Part shown: piece after piece, positions 37,331 to 48,599 of the stretch
How positions within the stretch are numbered: the first letter of the stretch is position 1
Layout: every line of letters begins with the position of its first letter
Assembly (NCBI GenBank): GCA_007922225.1
Contig: ML679968.1
Coordinates: 6,626,075-6,690,074 of the forward strand
Source of the DNA: Emydura subglobosa
Lineage: Eukaryota > Chordata > Testudines > Chelidae
Reading direction: 5' to 3'
Length of the DNA: 64,000 nt
Notes under the pieces: model-generated
The model's input: the letters and a program-made list of their open reading frames with translations, nothing else
Database searches by the model: none
Told to the model about the DNA's origin: nothing
Made by a program: the position numbers and the translations under genes

Positions 37331-38254
37331 AATAATCACAGGGTATACCTAGGGTCTGGTCTGTATAGCTTGAAGGGCATGGGCATTTCCTGTGCATCCA
37401 AGTGCAAAACCCTATCCAGTGAATAAATGATTTATTGGCTCCAAAAAGATGCCCGTTACAGCATAGGGGAGGGGACAGGAGTTGCCTCTATGAGAGGGTT
37501 GAACTTTCTCTATTCACCCCAACGTTATGTTAAAGCTGTACTAAGCCTACATTAGGATATTAAAAAACACCTACTAGTATCCCAGACAGATTAGAACTCC
37601 CATAGATTCTACACAGTAGGTTAATAATCACAATATTTAATGTGCCTGGAAATTATGGGAGATTTAGACAGAGTAGAAAATGATTCATGGTACTTATGCT
37701 ATGCTGTCTTTACAGATTGTATAGATACCAAATAAGCAGACCATTTATCTAGAGCACAGATGGCTGATGCAACATCTGCTAATGAGAAATCTTTTCCAAC
37801 AGAGGAGCCAATGCAGGATCAAATTGATGGAGACCAGTACGATTTATATCACAAGCAAGACCATTTTTTATTTTTATTTATTATTCCTGGTGCAGAACAA
37901 ATTTTGGTAGAACTCCCTGAACCTGTTATTCATAGAGTTATAAGTTATTGCACCATATGTTTGGGTGATAGATTCAACAGCTCTGCTAATTTCTTCCTTC
38001 CTCACTAGAAATCCTTTTTAATCTAAAAGTAAAGACTGTTCATGGTCATTTCCTATCAATGCTATCTCCAAAAAACAAGGATCACCGTTTAAGGCTATAT
38101 TAACATTCAAGCCAATCTAAATTCATGTGCCGTATCACCCAATCATCATATTATTCAAATGAGTTCTCATTCTCTTGGGCTGTACAACAATACACTTTTC
38201 ACTTCCAAAACACAACCATCCACAATGCACATGACTAGACAGCTTGTCAGAAAT

Positions 38255-38640
38255 TTTTTGACAAGATGTTTTTCCCTCAAAAAAGGTTGATTCATCAAAT
38301 CTGAAACTGTTTGCAGAAAAGAATCAGTTTCAACAGATTTCCTGTTTTGAAACTTTTTTCAACATTTTACTGAAATTGTCAAAACATCTTTGTCCATTTT
38401 AAGAATCAATATAAAAAGCTGTTTCCAAATTTGAGCTAATTTATAGTACAAATGTAAAAGACTGAAATTGAAACATTTCCATTGAACTGACTGAAACTCT
38501 TCCCCTCCCCCACCCACCCCCGATTTTTTATTAACGGAAATTTTTGAGATTTTAACTTCTCATCCCAATTCAGGATGGGGATTTTTTTTTTTTTTTAAAT
38601 CTCAAAAATTCTTGTGGAATGAGAAAACTGATTCTCACTC
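38255..38640. repeat. AT-rich repeat related to the segment near 10080-10207
   Basis: Shares 'cccaattcaggatgggg', 'aaatctcaaaaattcttg' and 'aatgagaaaactgattctca' with 'cccaatccaggatgggaaaa', 'gaaatctcaaatttttgcag' and 'gatgggaaaactgtttcctg' at 10125-10190. It abuts the LTR that starts at 38649. Confidence 0.5.
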
Positions 38641-38648
38641 AGCTCCTC

Positions 38649-39747
38649 TGTGATACTCTGTACCTCAAAATAGTACCTTGGAACCTCCATATTCACCACT
38701 GTAATATGATTATGATATGTTTTGCACAACACATGCCTTGTGAGGTATCGTTTAAAAAGTCTTGATCTGTTGAACATCCTGTTGAATTGTGTGTACTATC
38801 ATTGTATGTGATGTCATCAAGTTTAGCTATATGTGTGTTACTGAAATATGTTGTGAGGTTGGAGACGACCACAGCTAGCTTTTCAGTGGCAACAAAGGAG
38901 CAACTAACACTGGCCAGACATGGGCTGATGGCCCATTAAGGGGAATCCATTCTCCCAATGGCCATCCCAGAGACTACTTTGAGGGCATGTACATGATGGA
39001 GACAGCCTAACTCATGTGACACAGCAAGGATCTTTCTAGCAGCTGGAAGGAAGTATAGAAGAGGGACAGTGACATCATCACTTGGCCTCTCTCCTCCTCC
39101 ATTCCAGCACCTGGAAAATCATCCGGAAGACAAAGACTTTGGACTGAGGAGATTGGCCCCAGGCTGAAAAGGAAATTCTGCATATGTAAAAAGAACTGTA
39201 AACTGCCTGAAACATCCAAAAACTGCTTGATTCAAATCTTGCTTCATCTGTAGAATTTAGATTACGATTTTATTTTTTATTTCTTATATAACCAATTTTA
39301 ATCTCTATGCCTGCTACTTACAATCACTTAAAATTTATCTTCCTGTAGTTAATAAATATGTTTTATATTTTTCCTAAAACAGTGTGTTTTAGGTTGAAAT
39401 GTTAGACACACTCAGGTCAGGTTAACAAGGGTTGTTGCACATCCACTGCCCTTTGTTGGAGTGGCAAACTAATTAATGAGCTTGCACTGTCCAAGGGATT
39501 CTTGAGCAGTGTAAAGATGGTATATTTCTGGGGTGCAAGGCTAGGGACTAGTGTGATTGGCTGTTGCCCGCTCTCTCTCTATATATGAGTGGCTTGGAGG
39601 GCCTTCATGCAATTTAGGTGGGTGTGGATCTCCACATGCTGATGGCTGCGTGATCACAGCACCTGGAGTGGTTTGCTGCATGTCACTGGCAAAGCATTGT
39701 GAAAGAAAGCCCGGGCTGGTGAGTTAAGGGAACACGATGGTCTCACA
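38649..39747 (+). mobile_element. Solo or truncated LTR, plus strand
   Basis: It starts TGTGATACTCTGTACCTC and ends near TCTCACA. A TATA-like 'gtatagaagag' is at 39053-39063 and AATAAA is at 39351-39356, followed by 'tttcctaaaacagtgtgttt', so a U3-R-U5 layout can be read. It is strongly reminiscent of an abundant turtle LTR family. No matching target duplication is visible at the chosen ends, so at least one end is approximate. It lies about 450 bp downstream, in gene orientation, of the SHROOM2 exon and is antisense to that gene. Confidence 0.65.
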
Positions 39748-40190
39748 GTTCCAGGTTGTACCTTGGAGCTGCCAACACATCCTTATATAACCAATTCCTC
39801 ACAATCACATTCACATGTGCAACTGTTGCACCCAACACAGTAATTATTGCCACAATGCCAAGGCAAGCCTGGCATCTCCCTTCCCTTCTTCCTGAATTAG
39901 AAACTGAAGTTATGAAATAATTCTGTTTGCAGCACCCCAGAGCCCCTGGACATTCACCCCATACAATGCCTACATAAGCATTTCATCTCATGGCGATTCT
40001 GTGCTCCTGTGGAAGAAGAAGTAACATACAAAGTTTGTACATAAAAATGTGAACAACACCTAATAAGACTCCTGCAAAAAAAAAAGTAAAACACCAGATC
40101 ATTGCTGCTGCTCTTTAACAGATTTAGTTTGCCCCTTTGCTTTGAAAAGCAGAGTCAGGCCGCATCTGGCCCTCTGGCTGTACGTCACAA

Positions 40191-40471
<281 letters not shown>

Positions 40472-40572
40472 TTAGTAACATTGAGGTGGTTAAAATAAAA
40501 AGAATTATTTACTTGTTAAAAGCCATTCAAGTGCTAAAGTAATAGCACAGAAATAAACATTATGAGGGAGAG

Positions 40573-41075
40573 AACATGTCTACACGACAGATGCTACAGC
40601 AGCAGCTATGCAGTTGAAACCTACGGTACAGATATCTCTACAGCAACGGAAGGGTTTTTTCATCAACATAAGTAATGCACCTCCCAGAGCAGTTGTATCA
40701 ACATAGGTAGTTCGATCTAAGTTTGAAACATAGACAAAAGAGGGAAAGGAAGGGCTACCTGAGTAGAAGACTGCAACACTACAATCTAGGGCCTGAAAAA
40801 TTAGGTTGACATAGCTTCAGCACTCAGAGGTCTGAATAATTCACACCCGAGCGCCGCAGTTAAGCTGACCTACCTCCCCCATTTATGTGCATCTACACTG
40901 AAAGAAGAATTCTTCCATCGACCTAGCTTACTGCTGCTCGTGGAGGTGGCTTGCTTACATAGATGGAGAAACCCCTTCCATTGCTGTAGGAAGTGTCTAC
41001 ACTATGGTGCTACCGAAGCATAGCTCTAGTGCTGTAGCTGTGCCACTGTATTGCTATGAGTACAGATGTGTCCTT
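40573..41075. mobile_element. Cluster of degraded GTCTACAC-type MITEs next to the SHROOM2 exon
   Basis: Terminal-like motifs occur at 40575 ('catgtctacacgacag'), 40730 ('gaaacatagac'), 40890 ('atctacactgaaag') and 40990 ('gtgtctacactatggtg'). Intervening text ('caacataggtagttcgatct', 'gacctagcttactgctgct') resembles the interiors of other copies. At least two elements, one possibly nested, start about 225 bp upstream of the exon acceptor in gene orientation. Confidence 0.5.
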
Positions 41076-41786
41076 GGTGTGAAAGGCAAGGGCACCTGTG
41101 ATCTTGAGTTTGACAATCTCAGCTCTGTTCAATGCTTGCCCAATATAGTTAACCATGCTTGCAAAATAAAGCCTTGGACAAACACTTTAAAAATCTAGAT
41201 TTCCAGATGAGATAGCAGATACGACCAACACCATAACAACATTCCACCCAAAAGATATTTGACATGCTGTGCTAACCAAAATATTATGAAACTAGTTGTG
41301 TCTGGGAAATACGAACTAACTTAATCAATCAGGTGTGTAACAACTAATTCCTAAGGTTGGAAGAAGGTATTTCCTTTAATAAAACAAGCATTTTACAGTG
41401 CTTGATAGAACTACATGGCAGTTCTGGTGGGGAGAAGAGAGGGAGATCTGAGAACCAATAAGGAAAGATTGAATGTGTCACATGCCCAGGTAACGTAGCC
41501 ATTCCTGTCAATGGAACGCATATACTGTTATGCTAGTGCCTTTCCTTGACTATAGAAAATGTTACTGGTCAAATTTTAATCAAACTATTCATAATATTCA
41601 GACGAATAGACAGGCAGATAAAATATGAGGAATTAGCATTTGACAATTTCCATCGACACACATGAGATAAACCTAGTAAGGACTATACAAATGGTTAATC
41701 TTTAAACAAACAAACAAAGAGCTTGATTTGCTGAGCCCTGGCAGCTCCCACTGACTTCAATGGTAGTTGTAGGTGCTCAGCTCTTC

Positions 41787-42590
41787 GGCCTGGTCTACAC
41801 TAGAGAGTTTTGTCGACAAAAGTTAGCTTTTTGTCGACAAAACAGTGCTGGTGTACACGCTACAGTCACCTCCCCACCAACAAAACTGCCCTGTTTTTTC
41901 AACAAACTAAAACCACGTCTACGAGAGGCACAGGGCTTTTGTCAGCAGAGCTAAGGCGACACAGTATCAGTGTAGACACTGTCTCCTTAGAGCTGTGGAG
42001 GGGCTCTCATATGTGTCAATTTCACTGCTCACTAGAGCTTTCACTGTCACTGCTTGGAAGGCTGCTACCTGCTGGGAAGACTGCTGCCCGGCTCCCCATC
42101 TGTGAGCCAGGCGCGGACGGCTGCGAGCTGGGATCGGGCAAGCTGCAGGCGGCTGCCACCCGGCTGCGAACGCAGGCGCGGGTGGCTGCAGCCCCGCTGG
42201 CAGCCAGGGACGTCGGGAAGCCATGGGTGGCTGCCACCCAGCTGCGCACCCATGCACAGGCGACTGCCTCCCAGCTCCTGGCTGCGAGCTGGGACCAGGC
42301 AGGCCACAGGAGTCTGCAGCCAGCTCCTGGCCTAACAGCAGGGAAGTCCCTGTGTGCTGTCTGGGATTGGTAGTAGGGGGAGAGGGGGAGGAGAGGGAGA
42401 GCAGCAGGGAGCCCAGAAGCCTGACGGATCTCTCAGCTCCCCCCAGCCTGCCCCTTAGGTCAGTGGAAGTGATCCTGGGGAGGACGCACTCCACCACCCA
42501 AGGAGAGCCCTGTAGACAGCAACCATCGCTATTAGTGGCTGAAAGTCGACATATCTCATGTCGACAAATTTTTGTAATGTAGACAAGGCC
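41787..42590. mobile_element. Harbinger-like MITE (804 bp) with GC-rich repetitive core and TTC duplication
   Basis: Begins GGCCTGGTCTACACTAG and ends AATGTAGACAAGGCC, with TTC on both sides (41784-41786 and 42591-42593). The motif 'ttgtcgacaaaa' occurs near the left end and 'catgtcgacaaa' near the right. The core at 42060-42340 has imperfect tandem units of 'ctgcgagctggga', 'ggctgccaccc' and 'cagctcctggc'. The six-frame openness there (up to 187 codons) comes from this GC-rich repetition. Confidence 0.7.
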
Positions 42591-42599
42591 TTCCGCAAA

Positions 42600-43375
42600 T
42601 CAGGCCCTTGGCTTCCTTAACTTCGTCCTTTCTCTTTTATGGACAACACATCACCATCCCACTAGTCACTTAAGCTCACAATCTCGAGATAATTTTTGAC
42701 TCCTTCTCATCTGCTCATACACCCTATCCAAACCTTGTCACTTCTTCCTCAACTCCTGGATCTGCCATTTTCTTTCCATTCTCAAAGCTAAATCTTTCAT
42801 TCAGGTCCTCATTATATCCCAACTCAAAATACATCTCTGGCCTCCCCTTCAGTCCATACAAAATGCAACCACTGAAGCCATATTCCTTGCATGTAAGTCT
42901 GATCGTGTCATTCCCCTCTTTGTATCCATCCCTCCTTTAGTTCACCATCCACTATCACGCCACATTTTAACACTTGTCATCACTTTTGAAGTGCTATATA
43001 AAACTCTTCCCCTCCCTGCTTTGTGTCATAACTCTCCAACCCAAACAGCCTGTACTCTTCCTGTGTTCCCAGTCTCCTCTGCTTCTTGCTCAATCATCCC
43101 CAGGCCTTCTTTCATACAGTCCCCTGTGCATCCTCAGTCCATCCATCCGCAGTGCCCCTAACCTGGCCGCACTCCAGGCCCTCTTGAAAACCTACTTCTG
43201 CTGTGCTGCCTACAGAGCATCTAATTGACTTGTGTAAAAATTCCATAATACCTGTTCCTCATTCCATAATTTTGTCTACCAGTTCTTAGATAGTAAGCTC
43301 CTCTGAGCAGGGCCTATACTCTCTTGAAATTGCTGGAAAACACCTAACGCACCTAGGTATTACCATAAACAAACA
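42600..43375 (+). pseudogene. L2-like LINE 3' remnant
   Basis: Shifting plus-strand frames give ITFEVLYKTLPLPALC and then SIRSAPNLAALQALLKTYF, corresponding to the 'FKvLyKaLp' and 'lRSAPtLaaFKsrLKTyLF' segments at the C-terminus of L2-group reverse transcriptases. The end reads 'ttagatagtaagctcctctg', then 'agcagggcctatactctctt', like an L2 3' UTR. It begins directly at the right edge of the MITE ending at 42590. Confidence 0.55.
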
Positions 43376-43685
43376 ATAATGTTTTACATTCTACTGTATG
43401 CAAAAGCACGCCAATTCATTTACTACAGAATCAGTACAAAATGTAGCCACTAATTATCTTCAACAATACAATCAACAAAGAGGGCATATGGATCCAATAT
43501 AATTCAAGAGTGGATATTTGAGAACATGTTTATAAACTGAACTTTTCTTAAAAAACAAATAAAACAACGCTTCAACAATATAATTGTAAGTAAAATGGTA
43601 AAATAAAGCAATACTTCTTGGAATGATCAGAGTTAAAATGAGGGTTGTCTTATGAATGGCCTTTTAAAAGATATGCTAAACAACC

Positions 43686-44250
43686 TTATTTGGGCATAAG
43701 CTTTCGTGGGCAGAANNNNNNNNNNNNNNNNNNNNNNNNNNNNNNNNNNNNNNNNNNNNNNNNNNNNNNNNNNNNNNNNNNNNNNNNNNNNNNNNNNNNN
43801 NNNNNNNNNNNNNNNNNNNNNNNNNNNNNNNNNNNNNNNNNNNNNNNNNNNNNNNNNNNNNNNNNNNNNNNNNNNNNNNNNNNNNNNNNNNNNNNNNNNN
43901 NNNNNNNNNNNNNNNNNNNNNNNNNNNNNNNNNNNNNNNNNNNNNNNNNNNNNNNNNNNNNNNNNNNNNNNNNNNNNNNNNNNNNNNNNNNNNNNNNNNN
44001 NNNNNNNNNNNNNNNNNNNNNNNNNNNNNNNNNNNNNNNNNNNNNNNNNNNNNNNNNNNNNNNNNNNNNNNNNNNNNNNNNNNNNNNNNNNNNNNNNNNN
44101 NNNNNNNNNNNNNNNACTTCATGCATCCAACAAAGTGGGTTTCTGCCCACGAAAGCTTATGCCCAAATAAATTGGTTAGTCTTTAAGGTGCCACAGAACT
44201 CTCACTCTTTTGCTCAAAACCGACTAACACGGCTACCTCTCTGGAGCTGA
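43686..44250. mobile_element. Penelope-like or related repeat, interrupted by the assembly gap
   Basis: Perfect 30-bp inverted repeats lie at 43686-43715 and 44141-44170, centred on the text 'cataagctttcgtgggcaga'. The right arm continues 'attggttagtctttaaggtg', 'ccacagaactctcactc' and 'gactaacacggctacctctc'. This is among the commonest turtle repeats and, from memory, derives from a Penelope-like element. Most of the body is hidden by the N run. Confidence 0.55.
43716..44115. other. Assembly gap of exactly 400 N
   Basis: A run of undetermined bases. It lies between two arms of a perfect inverted repeat, so a hairpin in the template or a collapsed repeat is the probable cause. The true size is unknown. 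Apparent open frames across it are artefacts. Confidence 0.99.
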
Positions 44251-44254
44251 ACAA

Positions 44255-46900
44255 TCTGTTTCACCTTATATTTATCTGTGACATAGTACTTTTCCCAGAC
44301 CTGAAGAAGAGCTCTGTGTAGCTCAAAAGGTTGTCTTTTTCACCAACAGAAGTTTGACCAATAAAATACCTCACCCTACCTTGTCTCTTCAAAAATATCT
44401 AAGTAAAAAATGATGCACTAAATAGTTTGTATTCTAAAGCAATGGTTATTTTTAAAATTACTTGGAAACAGTAAAGTACATTTTTAAAACATATCTTCTA
44501 AAACAATGGAGAAAATTACAATTCAGGTAAATTTCCACATCCAGTTACAATCTGTGACCCACAACAGACCTGGCAGGGTATTAGCTGAATCTCATGAGTT
44601 CACTAAAATTTTGAAATCCCACTTCATTGTATGGTGGAGTGGAGAGCAAGGGAGTAGAGATGGAAATCACACTTCCATGCAAGCAAATAGGTTAGGAGAT
44701 TAAGGGATCAGGGACAGAAAAACTGAGTTGATGATAGGCAGCCATAGAAGAAAGTCACAAGTCAATCAAAGCTAAGAGAGGGAATAAGCACCGGTGGAAA
44801 CAAGAATCTTGATCCTCCCAAAAAGTGCTCTCAAGTCCTTTAAGTGCTTCAGTGCATTTCTGGATTACCTCTAAATGAAATGCATTTTGAAGCTTGAAGC
44901 ATGGTGGGGCAAAGAGCATCAGGAAATGCTGGTGAAAAGCAGCGGAGCTCAACCAGGGGTGAATAAATATTAAGAGGCATAATATATTGTGGTTTGGGGA
45001 GTTATAAGCAACAAATGTACATGTAAATTAGCAGTGGCCCTTAAACTCCTGGCAAGGTACTGGTTCAGCCCTGAGGACTGGAAAGACTTTGTGCCACTGG
45101 GTTATAAGCAAATTGAAGGTCTGAGCCTTAAGACCTTGACAGTGTCACTTTTTAAGTCCTGTCTCCTAGGGTTTCAAGGAATTTTCATTGTTCTCAAGAA
45201 AGCTATTTGTTTTTTCTTCGAGCTGGAAATACACTGACTGAAGAGAGTATTCAGTTACCCCCTCTGAGTTTTCATTTCAGCAGGGGAACTGCACATTCCA
45301 CATAGCATAAGCCTTCCAAAGAGACTTATGGGTTTGTCCAAAACAACATTAATCACAACTGAAAAACAAGATTGAGCTGAAGTACCCCTTACGAATACTG
45401 AAAGTGGGTGCCTTCACATGTTGTTTCCAAATTAGTTGCAGATAAAAAGAATAAAACCTATAAATTCTATACAGCAAGAATCCTTCTGAGTTAAAAGGAT
45501 TAGTGCATAAATCTTCCCTGCTGGTTTTAACAAAGATCAGAGAACATGTGTGTAAATAACAATGCCATTCAATTATGTATTTGTTGGTCCAAGCATGAGT
45601 ATTTGCTAGGGGGAAAAAATGCAATGCATTTTAGTTACACTGAGAAACTGTTTTAACCACCAAGTCTCTAACATAAACCTCCCTAAAATAAAGGCTCTAC
45701 TGGCAACTGAATGCAAGTAAAATAACTAACAAATCCATAGGAAAAGACATGTGCAAAAAACATTATACCTCTTTCCCCCTACTATTGCCATTCGAATTTC
45801 CCTGTCTGTGAATTTTGATTTTATTACTTTCAACATATTATCTATATACCAGATGTACTCTCAGCTATATCAGACTGGAACTACAAACCCTGCCCAATAA
45901 ACAACCTTAGAACTCTCTCAGCACTGCCAAGTGCTCTTGTGAAAATTATTGTGCAATTGTTTCTCATACCACACACACACACACACTCAAAAATATTTTT
46001 ACACCTCTCCATGCACATTCTGATAAATACTAGGAACATCTGGACAAAAAAGGCTGGAACCATTTCTGATTTACACACAGTACTGAACGTAGTGTTTCTT
46101 TTTGTTTTGCACTGTCACTAGAACAGAGACAGGAATCTGGCTCAGGCCCCTTTGACAATCAACCCAAAACTTAGCCAGAGAGCAGGTCTTCTTCATTTGT
46201 CTCATTCACACATTTAGAGAGTTAAAATGCATTTTTCATTTGCACCTCCTACTTTTGCTCATTCCACTAAAAGAATCTATCAGGGTCAGCATCGTTACTG
46301 TCATTGTCAGTTCACGTCATTAGTTGAGCATCAGCAACAGGCACAGTGAGTTTGCATTTGTCAGACTTGGAAGAAGATTTTCTTGAAGAGGAACAGGGCA
46401 AGTAAACCCAGGAGAATGTTTAGAAATCATTAAATGCTATGAATTTGGGTCCAAATTTTTAGCCCTCCCCCCCAAACATAAAATGTAATTTATCCTATGA
46501 ATATCAAGCCCAATTTCTATTGAAATTTCAAACAAGGTAAATATTGGACAAGAAAGCCTTAAAGAAAAAAAAAATCAGTGGGGAGCTATAAGACTGAACC
46601 TTGCAAAAATAACCAACAAAAACAATGACAGTATTAAACACATCTCAGTCTACAATCAGCCAACAGCCACAATGCGGTGGGAAACAAGGTAAGAGCAGGG
46701 AGAGATGCAGACTCCTGTTATAACAACCCTTTTCTCCACTCTCAACATACACAGGAATTTAATATTCTTCCATGTATTGTGTGATTGCACATTTGTCAGT
46801 GAGCCTGAGAGAGGAGGGATAGGATAAGGCAACTGGTGTCTTCTATACTTCGCTATAAATTAAAAAGGAAATCCTAAAACTTCAAACCCTCTTCATTTGG
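44255..46900. other. Mostly unique intron sequence (SHROOM2 intron 1)
   Basis: Only a short AC microsatellite near 45970 stands out. No exon is supported. Confidence 0.55.
45970..45986. repeat. Short (AC)n microsatellite
   Basis: About eight AC units within unique intron sequence. Confidence 0.85.
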
Positions 46901-46904
46901 ATGC

Positions 46905-47107
46905 AGTTATATCAGTAAAAAGGTGCTTTATCATGCTTTAGCTATTCCTATACTGGTAGGTGCTTTACACCTGTATAACTGTGTCCACCCTAAGGGCTAT
47001 TTTGGTTTAGCTGTATAGAATCAAAAATTAAAAAAAAACAAACAAAAAAAAGTCACACCCTAATTGACACAGTAATACCAGTACAAACTGTGTGTGCAGA
47101 CCAGGCC
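46905..47107. mobile_element. MITE with 'vataccagtacaaact...gcagaccaggcc' right end
   Basis: The right end GTGTGCAGACCAGGCC is followed by TAA. The interior has 'cagttatatcagtaaaaagg' and 'ctgtataactgtgtccaccc', recalling a turtle element built on 'ataccggtataact' palindromes. An A-rich insertion is present at 47027-47050. The left boundary is uncertain. Confidence 0.45.
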
Positions 47108-47109
47108 TA

Positions 47110-48345
47110 AGAGACACATGGAACTAATCATGCAATAAAAGCAAATTGTCCTGGCAACAGGCTTTAAAAAAAAAAAAAAATTTCAAAATGAATCTCCCCC
47201 AATGTCACTCAAAAAACTTTACTATAGAGAATGGAGTGAGGGGGCTGAGGGTAGAAAAACTCACTCAAAGTTCTCATTAAAAATATTTTCTGAACTCTGA
47301 TAATACTGTCTGTCCCTACGGAAAGGGATGTTGCAATGAATTTCAGGAAGCATCAGGTAATGGAACAAACAAACTAAGCATGGATAATGTGTGTGTATTA
47401 TAGCATGGTGAGTACTTTGTATTTCTCCTTCTTTGGAGACCTTCATTCCACTCCACACAAAGGAATATTCACAGTAAGGTGTACAGCATACTCAGAAGAT
47501 ACTCACAAACCTGCATCCCAAGGTTAGTAACACACAAAGGAATAGGAAAAAGTAGATCATGTAGTAGTTTTAAATTGATGAAGGTTGACAGAGATGCAGC
47601 AGTCCTAGAATGTGACTCAACTTCTGTTTATCAGCTTTCATTGGTTAACTTTAAATACCCACATTCCTGTACAAACACCTGCATAAACAAGCAGGAGGCA
47701 GGATGGGGAAGTGCAGCGTCACACACTATCTAATTTGGTTTAGAATGAAGACATTGTATCAGCTTCTTGTCCTTGGAGATTCCTTTCTTTGGGGGAGAGG
47801 AGAGTGAAACAGACAAACACTTGGAAAATAGTCCCATTTACCAGCATTCTGTTATCAGCAGTGACCCCATGAATAAAAATATACTTCATCACCCAAAAAA
47901 AAAAATGGTTTGTGTTGGCTGGCATGCTGATTATCTGTAAAAATCCATTATATGCTCATAGTACAAAGTGACACGAAAAAGAGTCAGCTAATCAAACAAA
48001 AACCCATCAAATGAAATCTGGAGACAGACAAGTAAAATGAAGCAGTGACAAACTGATTTACTCAATGCAACTCAGAATGAGGAGAAAAAATCCTTTATAA
48101 TTAAAGCTTCGTATGTGTTTATTAGGTCTGGAACTACACCACAACAAATTCCACACTCTGTTATTGCACACTGTTATCAATGAATACACAGTCTGGGTTA
48201 ATTCCAGACTTGGTAGTAAGTAGGTACATCTATCAGTGAAGTCTACAGGTCAAATTCAGGAAAGACTAATTGGGGGTGTAAATTACAGCAGGTGCAAACT
48301 GGTGAGAAGATTGTGTATTTGTAATAATTAGTGTCACTGTACAAA
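47110..48345. other. Unique intron sequence
   Basis: A-run at 47167-47180 and 47895-47907; no gene. Confidence 0.55.
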
Positions 48346-48349
48346 TTCT

Positions 48350-48592
48350 ATTTAAGTTCTTATATGGCACTGACTTCTATCCAACTGTCTCATGGTCTTC
48401 AATATCCTCACAACACCCCAGTCAGGTAGGGAAGTACTTTATCCCCATTTTACAGATGGAGAGCTCAGGCACAGAGACTGAGTGCCCAAAGTCACACAGG
48501 AAGTCTGTGGCAGAGCAGGGAATCAAAAATAGGTCTCTGGCGTCCCAGGCTAGCGCCCTACCCACTGGACCATTCTTCCTCTCCAACTCTTC
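48350..48592 (-). repeat. Well-preserved MIR-type CORE-SINE
   Basis: Reads in reverse orientation with 'atcctcacaacaccccagtc', 'ttatccccattttacagatg', 'aaagtcacacaggaagtctg' and 'gctagcgccctacccactgg'. The last piece is the tRNA-derived head, so the copy is close to full length. Confidence 0.78.
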
Positions 48593-48599
48593 AGACTGG

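Noticed and set aside
41810..42373. 187-codon plus-strand open frame, with long frames on the other strand
   Set aside because: Same situation: repetitive GC-rich MITE core. No start context, splice signal or family resemblance.
43645..44250. Frames of 148-201 codons spanning the N run
   Set aside because: They consist almost entirely of undetermined bases.
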